64,000 nucleotides of DNA. It comes from Nonomuraea turcica. Lineage in GTDB: Bacteria; Actinomycetota; Actinomycetes; Streptosporangiales; Streptosporangiaceae. Position 1 is the first letter of the stretch. Each line of letters begins with the position of its first letter. The position numbers and the translations under genes are program-made. The stretch spans positions 1-64,000 of the forward strand of contig NZ_JAUZQF010000007.1 in the NCBI RefSeq assembly GCF_030718205.1, read 5' to 3'. Shown piece by piece: positions 7,694 to 16,417 of the stretch. Under the pieces are notes generated by a model. It was not told where the DNA came from and searched no databases. It worked only from the letters and a program-made list of their open reading frames with translations.

Positions 7694-8923
7694 ATGTCCA
7701 TCCAGCTGCCGCCGTCCGCTGCGCCGCGCTCCGCCTACCCGGTGGACGTGCTCCCCCGCTCCGTCCAGGACCGTCTCCTCGGCCTGGCGCGGTCCGGCAC
7801 GCCGGTCTCCGCCTACGTCTACGACGGCGAGGTGGCCGCCGAGCGGGCCCGCGAGTTACGCGCGGCGCTGCCCGAGTGGGCCGCCGTCTACTACGCGGTC
7901 AAGGCCAACTCCTTTCCCGGCGTCGTCGCGGCGCTGGCCCCCTACGTGGACGGGTTCGAGGTCGCCTCCGAGTCGGAGCTGGACCTCGCCCTCGGCCTCA
8001 CCGGTACGGCACGGGTCGTGGCCGCGGGACCCGCCAAGTCCGTCCCCGTCCTCACCGCCCTGGTCAGAGCCGGTGTGGAGGCGATCAACGCGGAAAGCCT
8101 GCTCGAGCTCCACCGGATCAGCCGGATCGCGGTCGCCGAGGGCACCACGGCCAGGGTGGCGCTGCGCGTGAACCCGGCCGAGATCCCCGTCACGGGTTCC
8201 CTGCACATGGGCGGCGTGCCGTCCCAGTTCGGCGTGGCCGAGCCCGACGTGCCCGAGGTGCTGCGGGCCGCCGCCCGGCTGCCCGGTCTGGATCTGGTCG
8301 GCTTCCACGTCCACGCCGCCTCGGGCAACCTGGACGCCGAATCCCACGCCGCCTACCTGCGCTGGTGTCTGGACTGGAGCGTGCGCACCGCCGCGGGCAA
8401 CGGCGTCGAGCTGCGCCACGTCGACATCGGCGGCGGCATCGGCGTCGCGTTCGAGGACGAGAAGCCCTTCGACGTCGCCCGCTTCGGCGAGCTGGCCGGG
8501 CAGGCCGAGCCGCCGCCCGGCGTGCGGGTGCTGCTGGAGCCCGGCCGTTTCCTGGTCGCCGACTGCGGCTGGTACGCCGCCGAAGTGACCGACGTCAAGA
8601 CCTCCTACGGCAGGCGGTTCGTCGTCCTGCGCGGCGGCATCAACCACTTCCAGCTCCCCACGTCCTGGGACATCGTGCACAACATCGCGGTGCTGCCGAT
8701 CGAGCGCTGGCCCGAGGGCTGCCCACGCCCCGCCGCCGGGGACGCCGAGGTCACGGTCGTCGGCGAGCTGTGCACACCGGAGGACACCCTGCTGCGCGAC
8801 GTCCGCGTCGACCGGGTGCGGGCCGGTGACCTGGTCGTCTTTCCGAATGCGGGTTCCTACGGCTGGGAATTCGCCATGCATGCCTTCCTCGGTCACCCCG
8901 TGGCCGAGCGGCATCTGCTCTGA
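7694..8923 (+). CDS. LysA-fold (type III) PLP decarboxylase of siderophore operon
   Basis: 409-residue fold-type III PLP enzyme of the diaminopimelate/ornithine decarboxylase family. PLP lysine is K70 in YYAVKANSFPG; the glycine-rich phosphate loop is DIGGGIGVAF; GELCTPEDTL and NAGSYGWEFAMHAFLGHP are the late active-site motifs. In related siderophore clusters (PvsE, AcsE, SbnH) this family makes a decarboxylated building block: ethanolamine from serine or a diamine from a diamino-linked acid. First gene of the iron-boxed operon with AGGAAG before the ATG. The rhizobactin 1021 pathway lacks such a gene, so it may add a building block. Substrate not predictable here. Confidence 0.88.
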   Translation: MSIQLPPSAAPRSAYPVDVLPRSVQDRLLGLARSGTPVSAYVYDGEVAAERARELRAALPEWAAVYYAVKANSFPGVVAALAPYVDGFEVASESELDLALGLTGTARVVAAGPAKSVPVLTALVRAGVEAINAESLLELHRISRIAVAEGTTARVALRVNPAEIPVTGSLHMGGVPSQFGVAEPDVPEVLRAAARLPGLDLVGFHVHAASGNLDAESHAAYLRWCLDWSVRTAAGNGVELRHVDIGGGIGVAFEDEKPFDVARFGELAGQAEPPPGVRVLLEPGRFLVADCGWYAAEVTDVKTSYGRRFVVLRGGINHFQLPTSWDIVHNIAVLPIERWPEGCPRPAAGDAEVTVVGELCTPEDTLLRDVRVDRVRAGDLVVFPNAGSYGWEFAMHAFLGHPVAERHLL

Positions 8924-8978
8924 GCTCGTCCGGCCCGCCGGGCCGTACCGTCGTCCATCTCTGCCATCCGGAGCCTGA

Positions 8979-10364
8979 ATGACTCTGCATCCGACCGACC
9001 TCGACCCCGCTGTCGGCATCGACGCCGTGCTGCGGCGGCAACGCGACCGGGAGTCCTCGGCGCGGACCTATGCCCGTTCGTTCCCGGTCGTCCCGGTACG
9101 CGCGCACGGCATGACGATCGAGGGCGCCGACGGCCGCCGCTACCTCGACTGCCTGTCCGGCGCGGGCACCCTCGCGCTCGGCCACAACCACCCGGTGGTG
9201 GTCGAGGCCATCCGGCGCACCGTGGACAGCGGCGCGCCGCTCCACGTGCTCGACCTGGCCACACCGGAAAAGGACGAGTTCACCGAAGCGCTGTTCGCCA
9301 CCCTTCCTCCCGCCTTCGCCGACCACGCGCGGGTGCACTTCTGCGGGCCCGCGGGAACGGACGCGGTGGAGGCGGCGCTGAAGCTCATGCAGACCGCCAC
9401 CGGCCGCCGCGGGCTGCTCGCCTTCACCGGCGCCTACCACGGCATGACCGCGGGCGCCCTGGCCGTCACCGGCAGCGTCGCGGTCAAGGAGCCGGTGGCC
9501 GGGATCGCCGCGGACGTGACCCGCCTGCCGTACCCGTACTCCTACCGCTGCCCGTTCGGCGTCGGCGGGGAGTGGGGTGCGGAGCTGTCGGCTGCGTACA
9601 CCGAACGGCTGCTCGACGACCCCTCCGGCGGTGTGGTGCCGCCGGCGGCGATGATCCTGGAGGCGGTGCAGGGCGAGGGCGGCGCGGTGCCCGCCCCGGA
9701 CTCGTGGCTGCGCCAGATGCGCCGGATCACCACCGAGCGCGGCATCCCGCTGATCGTGGACGAGGTGCAGACCGGCGTGGGGCGCACCGGCGCCTTCTGG
9801 GCGGTGGAGCACAGCGGGGTGGTTCCCGATGCGATGGTGCTGTCCAAGGCCATCGGCGGGAGCCTGCCGCTGGCCGTGGTGGTGTACCACGAGGACTACG
9901 ACGGCTGGCGGCCCGGCGCGCACACGGGAACGTTCCGCGGCAACACGCTCGCCATGGCGGCCGGGACCGCGACCCTGCGGTACGTCGCCCGCGAAGGGCT
10001 GGCCGAGCGGGCCGCCGCGGTCGGCGCCCGGATGACGGCCCGGCTGGACGGGCTGCGCGGTGAGCTGCCCGTGATCGGCGACGTCCGCGGGCGCGGCCTG
10101 ATGATCGGTGTCGAGCTCGTCGATCCCGAGGGCGAGCCCGACTCCTGCGGCGCCCGCCCGCCTGCGCCGCGTACGGCGGCCGAGGTTCGCGCCGCGTGCC
10201 TGGACCGCGGCCTCATCGTGGAGCTGGGCGGCCGTCACGACTCCACCGTCCGGCTGCTGCCGCCGCTGACCATCGCGGACGAGCAGGCGGAGACCGTTCT
10301 GGACCGGCTGGCCGACGCGATCGCCGAGGTGACGGCTCTCCGTCTCACGGGGCAGCGGGCATGA
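8979..10364 (+). CDS. Diaminobutyrate-2-oxoglutarate aminotransferase
   Basis: 461-residue class III aminotransferase of the RhbA/EctB/Dat type. The PLP-binding region is clear: IVDEVQTGVGRTG and LSKAIGGSLPLAV with catalytic K290. The family makes L-2,4-diaminobutyrate from aspartate semialdehyde with glutamate as amino donor. The next gene is a matching decarboxylase, so the pair would supply 1,3-diaminopropane, as RhbA and RhbB do in rhizobactin 1021 synthesis. It overlaps the next start by four bases (ATGA). Confidence 0.88.
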   Translation: MTLHPTDLDPAVGIDAVLRRQRDRESSARTYARSFPVVPVRAHGMTIEGADGRRYLDCLSGAGTLALGHNHPVVVEAIRRTVDSGAPLHVLDLATPEKDEFTEALFATLPPAFADHARVHFCGPAGTDAVEAALKLMQTATGRRGLLAFTGAYHGMTAGALAVTGSVAVKEPVAGIAADVTRLPYPYSYRCPFGVGGEWGAELSAAYTERLLDDPSGGVVPPAAMILEAVQGEGGAVPAPDSWLRQMRRITTERGIPLIVDEVQTGVGRTGAFWAVEHSGVVPDAMVLSKAIGGSLPLAVVVYHEDYDGWRPGAHTGTFRGNTLAMAAGTATLRYVAREGLAERAAAVGARMTARLDGLRGELPVIGDVRGRGLMIGVELVDPEGEPDSCGARPPAPRTAAEVRAACLDRGLIVELGGRHDSTVRLLPPLTIADEQAETVLDRLADAIAEVTALRLTGQRA

Positions 10365-11869
10365 AGGCCGCCCTCGCGCCCGCGCTGTCCGGCGGCGTCT
10401 CCGGCGCCGCCGCCCTGGAGCCGATGGTGCGTACGGTGCTGGAGGCCCTGGCCGAGGGCGCGGCACGGCGTGGCGGGCCGATCCCCGCAGGCACCCCCCA
10501 AGAGCTCTTCGCACGAGTCGCCCGCGCCCTCACCGAGCCGAGCGGGTTCCAGGCCGGTCGTGCCGTCGCCGAGCCGGACAGCGGCGCCTTGCGCCGGTTG
10601 ACCGCGCTGGTGGCCGCGGGCAGCGCCGACCCGGCCGATCCGGCCTGCGCCGCGCACCTGCACTGCCCGCCGCTCGCCGTGGCGGTGGCCGCCGACCTGG
10701 CGATCTCCGCGCTCAACCCGTCGCAGGACTCCTGGGACCAGGCTCCCGCCACCACCGCCCTGGAGACCCTGCTGCTGGGCGAGCTGGCCGAGCTGGTGGG
10801 ATACCCGTCCACGGCCGCGGGCGTGCTCACCTCCGGCGGCACCGAGTCCAACCTCATGGGCCTGATGCTGGCCAGGGACCGGGTGCTGGGGCGCGCGAGC
10901 GGGCGCAGGATCGAGCGGACCGGTCTGCCCGCGGGCCCGCCGCAGGCGAGGATCTTCGCCTCCGCCGCCGCCCACTTCTCGGTACGGCGCGCCGCCGCCC
11001 TGCTGGGCCTGGGCGAGGACGCGGTCGTGACCATCCCCGTCGACCATGAGCTGCGGATGAGGCCCGAGGCGCTGGCGCAGGCGCTCCAGGAGTGCGTCCG
11101 GAAGGGCGAGCTGCCCATGGCCGTGGTCGCCACGGCCGGCACTACCGACACCGGGGCGATCGACCCGCTGGACGCCTGCGCGACCCTGGCCGCCGAGCAC
11201 GGCGCCTGGACGCACGTGGACGCCGCCTACGGAGGCGGCGCGTTGCTCTCCGACCGGCTGGCCCCGCTGCTGGCGGGCCTGGAACGGGCCGACTCGGTGT
11301 CGCTGGACTGGCACAAGCTGGGCTGGCAACCCGCCGCGGCGGGGGTCTTCCTGGTGCGGCAGGCCGAGACGTACGCGTCGCTGGCCCGGCGCGCCGCCTA
11401 CCTCAACCCGGCCGACGACGAGGACGCCGGCTACTCCAGCCTGCTGGGGCTCTCCCTGCGCACCACCCGCCGCCCCGACGCATTCAAGATCGCCGTCACG
11501 CTCGCCGCCCTGGGCAGGGACGGCCTGGGCCGCCTCGTGGACACCTGCCACGACCTGGCCCGCGCCGGGGCCGCGGCGGTGCGTACACACCCCCGGCTGG
11601 AGCTGCACGCCGACCCCGTGCTGACGGCCTTCCTCTTCCGGTTTCTCCCCGCCGATCCCGCCTCGGCTGACCGGGTGAACGCCGGGCTGCGGCGCCGCCT
11701 GCTCCGCGAGGGACGCGCCGTCGTCGGCCGTACCGAGCTCCCTGGCGAGGGGCCGGGTCGCGTCCGGCTCAAGCTCACCCTGCTCAACCCGCATGCGACG
11801 GCCACCGAGGTGGAGCGGCTCGTCCACCTGGTCGCCGCGGCGGGCGAGGCTGAGGAGGCGACGCTGTGA
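10361..11869 (+). CDS. L-2,4-diaminobutyrate decarboxylase-like (group II PLP)
   Basis: 502-residue group II PLP decarboxylase (aromatic amino acid/glutamate decarboxylase family). The PLP lysine is K319 in LDWHKLGWQP, and TSGGTESNLMGL is the conserved cofactor loop. The family member RhbB converts diaminobutyrate to 1,3-diaminopropane; the preceding aminotransferase makes that the best substrate guess. The start at 10361 (ATGA overlap with the upstream stop) is preferred to upstream in-frame starts lying inside the aminotransferase gene. Overlaps the next gene by GTGA. Confidence 0.87.
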   Translation: MKAALAPALSGGVSGAAALEPMVRTVLEALAEGAARRGGPIPAGTPQELFARVARALTEPSGFQAGRAVAEPDSGALRRLTALVAAGSADPADPACAAHLHCPPLAVAVAADLAISALNPSQDSWDQAPATTALETLLLGELAELVGYPSTAAGVLTSGGTESNLMGLMLARDRVLGRASGRRIERTGLPAGPPQARIFASAAAHFSVRRAAALLGLGEDAVVTIPVDHELRMRPEALAQALQECVRKGELPMAVVATAGTTDTGAIDPLDACATLAAEHGAWTHVDAAYGGGALLSDRLAPLLAGLERADSVSLDWHKLGWQPAAAGVFLVRQAETYASLARRAAYLNPADDEDAGYSSLLGLSLRTTRRPDAFKIAVTLAALGRDGLGRLVDTCHDLARAGAAAVRTHPRLELHADPVLTAFLFRFLPADPASADRVNAGLRRRLLREGRAVVGRTELPGEGPGRVRLKLTLLNPHATATEVERLVHLVAAAGEAEEATL

Positions 11870-13704
11870 CCGGTCTCGGGCGTCCCCATGGTGCGCCCCT
11901 TGGCGCGGATCCCCTCGACCATCCCGACCCCTTCCACGCGGGTGCGGCCGCGGCGATGGAGACGCTGCTGCGTGCCTACGTGCGCGAGACGGCGGTCCCG
12001 GTCCCGGCGGCCGGTGAGGAGCTGGTGCTCGGCTTCCCGGCCAGCGGCGTGCGGCTGAGCGTCCCGGTGCGCTACCGGTCGGCGACGGGCTGGCACCGCT
12101 TCGGCGAGCCGCGCGTCATCGCCGAGCCGCCACCCGCCGGCGCCACGCTCGTCGCCGGCGATCCAGCCTCCGCCGATCCGGTCGCCGCCGATCCGGTCTG
12201 CGCCGATGCCCCGCTGGTGGCCGCGGTCGCCATCCGTGAGGCGGTCGTGCGGCGGCGGTTGCCGCATCACCTCGGGTCTGACGCCGTCGCCCGGGTGCTG
12301 GACTCGGCCCGCCGTACCGGGACGTTCCTCGCGCGGCGGCGGGCCGAGGGCGGCGCGGCGCCGGCGCCGTTCCTTGAGGCCGAGCAGGCGCTGTTGCTGG
12401 GGCATCCGTTCCATCCTGCGCCCAAGAGCAGGCAGGAGGCGTCCGACGGGGAGCTGGAGGCATACTCGCCGGAGCTGCGCGGCGCGTTCCGGCTGCACTG
12501 GTTCGCCGCCGATCCGGCCGTCGTCGTGGGAGACAGCGCCGACGGGCGGTCCCCGGCCGAGCTGCTGCACGGCCTCGCCGCCAGGCTGGAGCTCCCCGAC
12601 GGCATGATCCCCGTCCCCGCCCATCCGTGGCAGGCGCGCGAGGTGCTGCGCCGTCCCGAGGTGGCGGCGCTGGTCGAGGCGGGACTGCTGCGACCGCTCG
12701 GGGCGGCGGGGCCCGCGTGGCATCCGACCTCTTCGGTACGCACCGTGCATCGCCCGGACGCCGGCGTGATGCTCAAGCTCTCCCTCGGCATGCGGATCAC
12801 CAACTCGCGCAGGAACAATCTGCGCGGCGAGCTGCGGCTCGGCGTCCGGGCCGCCCGCCTGCTGGCCGCCGGACCGGGCGAGTGGCTGCGCGCCGAACAC
12901 CCGGAGTTCATGATCCTGCGCGACTTCGCCTGGGTCTCCGCGGGCGCCGACGGGCCGGAGACCGGGCTGGAGACCGCCATCCGCGACAACCCCTTCCGCG
13001 GCGGCCCCGGCGACGGACAGTGCGTGGCCGGGCTGCTGGCCGAGCGCATGGGTCCGGGTGACGGCACACCGCCCCGGCACCGCGCGCTGCTGTCGGCCGC
13101 CACGGCACGCCTCGCCCGCGCGCACGGCGTCTCGATCGCCGAGGCGTCGGCCCGCTGGCTGGCCCGCTACCTCGACGTGCTGGCCGTGCCGCTGATCAGG
13201 CTGCACGCGCGGTACGGCATCGCGCTGGAGCCGCACCACCAGAACACGCTGGTGGCGCTGGACGGCGACGGCCTGCCGCGCGCGGGCTGGTACCGGGACA
13301 GCCAGGGCTACTACGTGGCCGCCTCCAGGGCGGATGAGCTGGAGCGGCTGCTGCCCGAGCTGACCGACGGCCTGGAACTGGTCTTCGACGACGAGTTCGT
13401 GGACGAGCGGGTCGCCTACTACCTGGGGATCAACAACCTGCTCGGCCTGGTGGGCGCGTTCGGGGCGCTGGGGCTGGCCGACGAGGGCGACCTGCTGCGC
13501 GTGCTGCGTGCCGCGCTGGAGCGGCTGCGGGCGGCGGAGCCCGGCGCGAAGGGCCTGCTCGACCTGCTGCTCGACGCGCCGGCCCTGCGATGCAAGGGCA
13601 ACTTCCTGACCTGCGTGGACGGCCGTGACGAGCTCGTCGGGGACGTGCACACCCAGTCCGTTTACATCGACCTTCCCAACCCTCTCTCGGAGGTGCAGCG
13701 GTGA
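11866..13704 (+). CDS. IucA/IucC-family siderophore synthetase (first)
   Basis: 612-residue NRPS-independent siderophore (NIS) synthetase. These enzymes adenylate a carboxylate, usually citrate, and condense it with an amine or hydroxylamine. Visible family motifs: GHPFHPAPKSRQ (phosphate/ATP loop), HPWQ, TSSVRTVH, KLSLGMRITNSRRN and the catalytic-site LEPHHQNTLVAL. The KSR form of the ATP loop distinguishes it from the second synthetase in this operon, which has NKGR, so the two probably act in successive condensations, as RhbC and RhbF do. Starts with GTG in a 4-base overlap. Confidence 0.92.
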   Translation: MTGLGRPHGAPLGADPLDHPDPFHAGAAAAMETLLRAYVRETAVPVPAAGEELVLGFPASGVRLSVPVRYRSATGWHRFGEPRVIAEPPPAGATLVAGDPASADPVAADPVCADAPLVAAVAIREAVVRRRLPHHLGSDAVARVLDSARRTGTFLARRRAEGGAAPAPFLEAEQALLLGHPFHPAPKSRQEASDGELEAYSPELRGAFRLHWFAADPAVVVGDSADGRSPAELLHGLAARLELPDGMIPVPAHPWQAREVLRRPEVAALVEAGLLRPLGAAGPAWHPTSSVRTVHRPDAGVMLKLSLGMRITNSRRNNLRGELRLGVRAARLLAAGPGEWLRAEHPEFMILRDFAWVSAGADGPETGLETAIRDNPFRGGPGDGQCVAGLLAERMGPGDGTPPRHRALLSAATARLARAHGVSIAEASARWLARYLDVLAVPLIRLHARYGIALEPHHQNTLVALDGDGLPRAGWYRDSQGYYVAASRADELERLLPELTDGLELVFDDEFVDERVAYYLGINNLLGLVGAFGALGLADEGDLLRVLRAALERLRAAEPGAKGLLDLLLDAPALRCKGNFLTCVDGRDELVGDVHTQSVYIDLPNPLSEVQR

Positions 13705-15068
13705 CCACATACGACCTGGTGGGAGTCGGCATCGGCCCGTTCAACCTGTCCCTGGCCGCGCTCTGCGACGGCGTGCCGGAGGTGCGCTCGCTGTTCCTGG
13801 ACGGCAGGCGTGCCTTCTCCTGGCACCCGGGCCTGCTGATGGAGGGGACCGTGCTGCAGGTGCCGTTCCTCGCCGACCTGGTGACCATGGCGGATCCGAC
13901 CAGCCCCTGGTCGTACCTGAACTACCTGCGGCACCACGACCGGATGTTCCCGTTCTTCTTCTCCGAGCGGTTCCACATTCCGCGCCGCGAGTACGACCAC
14001 TACTGCCGCTGGGTCGCCGAGCGGCTGCCCTCCTGCCGCTTCGACGCCGAGGTGACCGGGCTGGAATGGGACGAGGCGGCCGCGGCCTTCGCGGTGACGT
14101 ACCGGTCCGCGGCCGGGGCGGTCTCCCGCGTCCTGGCCAGGAAGGTCGTCCTGGGCGTCGGCACGGAGCCGGTCGTCCCCGCGGCGCTGCGCCCGCTCAT
14201 GACCGAGGCGCACGCCGGCCGCGTGCTGCACAGCGCCGGCTACCGCGCCCATCGGGACCGGCTCGCCGCCGCGCCCGACGTCACAGTGATCGGCGCGGGC
14301 CAGTCAGGGGCGGAGGTGGTGCTCGACCTGCTGCGCTCCGGCGGGCCGTTCGTCCGCTGGCTGGCCCGTACGCCGGCGTTCGCCCCCATGGAGTACTCGA
14401 AGATCGGCCTCGAGCACTTCACCCCCGACTACATCCGGTACTTCCGCGGGCTCGAGGAGGCCGAACGGGAACGCCTCGTCCGCGAGCAGTGGCAGCTGTA
14501 CAAGGGGGTCAGCACGGAGACGCTGGCCGATATCCACGACGAGCTGTACGAGCGGACCATCGGCGGCGCCGAGCCGCCGGCCGCGCTGCACCCGGGAGCG
14601 GAGGTCCTGGCGGTCACCGCCACCACCACTGGCGACGCCGGCGGCTACACGCTGACCTGCCGGCACAACCCGCAGGACGCGGTCTTCGAGATCCACACCT
14701 CGGCCGTGGTGGCGGCGACCGGCTACGCGGCGGCCCGCCCCGCGTTCCTGGAGCCGCTGTCCGACCTGGTCGACTGGGACGGCAAGGGCCGTTACCAGGT
14801 CGGCGGCGACTACCGGGTCGCGCTCGACCCGCGGGTGTCCGGCGAGCTCTACGTCCAGAACGCCGAGCTCCACACCCACGGTGTCGGGACGCCCGACCTC
14901 ACGCTCGGCGCGTGGCGGGCCGCGACCATCCTCAACGCGGTGGCCGGGCGCGCGGTGCTGCCCGTCCCCGATCGGGTGGCCTGGACGACTTTCGGCGCGC
15001 CCCGTGCTCCCGAGGCCGCCGGCCTGCCGGAGCCCGCGGCGCCACGTTCGGTGGGCTCGCTACGGTGA
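13701..15068 (+). CDS. L-lysine/ornithine/diamine N6-monooxygenase (IucD/RhbE type)
   Basis: 455-residue flavin N-hydroxylating monooxygenase. FAD site GVGIGPFNLSLA near residue 8, NADPH site VIGAGQSGAE near residue 196, and the C-terminal ATGYAAARP and HGVGTPDLTLGAWRAA motifs are all present. It would hydroxylate the primary amine of 1,3-diaminopropane to the hydroxylamine from which hydroxamates are formed. In aerobactin and rhizobactin 1021 pathways an acetyltransferase (IucB, RhbD) then acylates the hydroxylamine; none is present here. GTGA overlaps on both sides show strict operon structure. Confidence 0.92.
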   Translation: MTTYDLVGVGIGPFNLSLAALCDGVPEVRSLFLDGRRAFSWHPGLLMEGTVLQVPFLADLVTMADPTSPWSYLNYLRHHDRMFPFFFSERFHIPRREYDHYCRWVAERLPSCRFDAEVTGLEWDEAAAAFAVTYRSAAGAVSRVLARKVVLGVGTEPVVPAALRPLMTEAHAGRVLHSAGYRAHRDRLAAAPDVTVIGAGQSGAEVVLDLLRSGGPFVRWLARTPAFAPMEYSKIGLEHFTPDYIRYFRGLEEAERERLVREQWQLYKGVSTETLADIHDELYERTIGGAEPPAALHPGAEVLAVTATTTGDAGGYTLTCRHNPQDAVFEIHTSAVVAATGYAAARPAFLEPLSDLVDWDGKGRYQVGGDYRVALDPRVSGELYVQNAELHTHGVGTPDLTLGAWRAATILNAVAGRAVLPVPDRVAWTTFGAPRAPEAAGLPEPAAPRSVGSLR

Positions 15069-16417
15069 GCCGTGCCAAGGTCGTGCTCATCTCGGTGATC
15101 GGCCTGCACCTGGTCGCCGAGACGTCTCTCACCCCTTTCCTGCCGCAGCTGTTCGAGCGGCTGTACGGCATCGACGAGCCCGGCGCCACCGGCCTCTACC
15201 TGTGGATCTGCCGCATCGTCGGGCTGGCCGCGCTGCCGCTGTGGGGGCTGGCGGCCCGGCGGTGGCCGCTGCACCGGCTGGTCCTGGCCGGGTTGTGCGG
15301 CTCCGCGGTGCTCGATCTGCTGCTCGGGCTCGCGCCCAGCTATGCCGCGTACACGGTGCTGTCGGCGGCCATCGTGACCACCAACAGCGCGCTGCTGCTG
15401 GCCTACCCGGCGTTCATCGCCGAGCACGACGCCGATCCGTCGGGCGGGGAGCGGGCCAGGCTGGCCGGGATCTGCTCGATCGTGGTGGTCTTCCACCTGT
15501 CGACCGTGGCCGCGACGCTGGTCGGCGCCGGGGTGCTCGCGCTGCCCGAGCCGCGGGTCGGCATCTCCGCCTTCGCCCTCCTGGACGTGCTCCTCGCCGT
15601 GCTCACCTACCGCGTGCTGGGCAAACGCGCCCCCATCGGCACGGGCACCGCAGGCGCGGCGGACGGCCTGAGCGGCGCCGTCGATGCTGTCGGTGCTGCC
15701 GGTTCCGGCGGTGCCGGCGGTCCAGGCGGTGCGATCGGTCCAGGCGGTGCCATCGGTCCTGGCGGTGCCAGCGGTCCCGGAGGTGCCGCCGATTCAGGCG
15801 GTGCCACCGGTTCCGGCGGTTCGGCCGCCTGGAGGCGGTTCGGCGGGCTGGCGATGCTGGTGCAGGCGGCGCTGATCGGCGTGGCGTTCGACTTCTCGGT
15901 CAACGTGGCGCGGCCGTTCTTCACGGAGCTCGCCGTCGACCTGGGCAGCGGCTCCACCGGGTCCGCGGTGCTGTTCTTCCTGCCGAGCGTGGCCGCGCTC
16001 GCCGTGCTGCCCGTCGTGCGCCGCTGCCACGACCTGCTCGGTGACCGGCTGCTGCCGCTGGCCCTGGCGGTGGCCGCCGCCGGGCTGGCCTGGCAGGCGC
16101 TGTCGTCCTCGCTGCCCGGGCTGGCCGGCGGGCGACTGTTGTTCGGCGTCGGCCTCGGCGTCGGGCAGGTCGCCGTGGAGCTGTGGGCGTTCCGGGCCAC
16201 CGGCACGGCCGGTCCGGCCTTCACCGCCGTGGAGACCGCCCGGTCGGCGGGCCTGCTGGCCGCGCCGGTGGCCGCCGCGGCCGCGGTCTCGTACGACCTC
16301 GCGCTGCCCCTCGCCGTCGCGGCGGCCGTCCACCTGCTCGCCACCGGCCTGTCCCTGCGACGTGTCCCCCTCCCCCGGCCGCAACCCGCTCTCATGTACT
16401 CCGAGGAGATCCGATGA
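15065..16417 (+). CDS. MFS transporter, probable siderophore exporter
   Basis: 450-residue major facilitator protein with about twelve hydrophobic segments split into two halves. The central loop is unusual: about 60 residues rich in Gly, Pro and Ala, built from repeats of the type GPGGAI, where MFS proteins usually have a charged loop. Its place between the hydroxylase and second synthetase suggests export of the finished siderophore. Start GTG at 15065 overlaps the previous stop (GTGA); the stop overlaps the next ATG. Confidence 0.88.
   Translation: MSRAKVVLISVIGLHLVAETSLTPFLPQLFERLYGIDEPGATGLYLWICRIVGLAALPLWGLAARRWPLHRLVLAGLCGSAVLDLLLGLAPSYAAYTVLSAAIVTTNSALLLAYPAFIAEHDADPSGGERARLAGICSIVVVFHLSTVAATLVGAGVLALPEPRVGISAFALLDVLLAVLTYRVLGKRAPIGTGTAGAADGLSGAVDAVGAAGSGGAGGPGGAIGPGGAIGPGGASGPGGAADSGGATGSGGSAAWRRFGGLAMLVQAALIGVAFDFSVNVARPFFTELAVDLGSGSTGSAVLFFLPSVAALAVLPVVRRCHDLLGDRLLPLALAVAAAGLAWQALSSSLPGLAGGRLLFGVGLGVGQVAVELWAFRATGTAGPAFTAVETARSAGLLAAPVAAAAAVSYDLALPLAVAAAVHLLATGLSLRRVPLPRPQPALMYSEEIR
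15701..15822 (+). repeat. 18-bp in-frame repeats encoding a Gly-rich loop
   Basis: About six imperfect copies of an 18-bp unit (pattern GGTCC-GGCGGTGCC-TC) encode the GPGGAI/GPGGAS-type repeats in the middle loop of the MFS transporter. Because units are multiples of three, copy number can change without breaking the frame. Confidence 0.8.

Noticed and set aside
13625..15060. Long plus-strand extension in front of the MFS transporter
   Set aside because: It overlaps the N-hydroxylase gene in another frame; the true start is the GTG at 15065 in a 4-base overlap.
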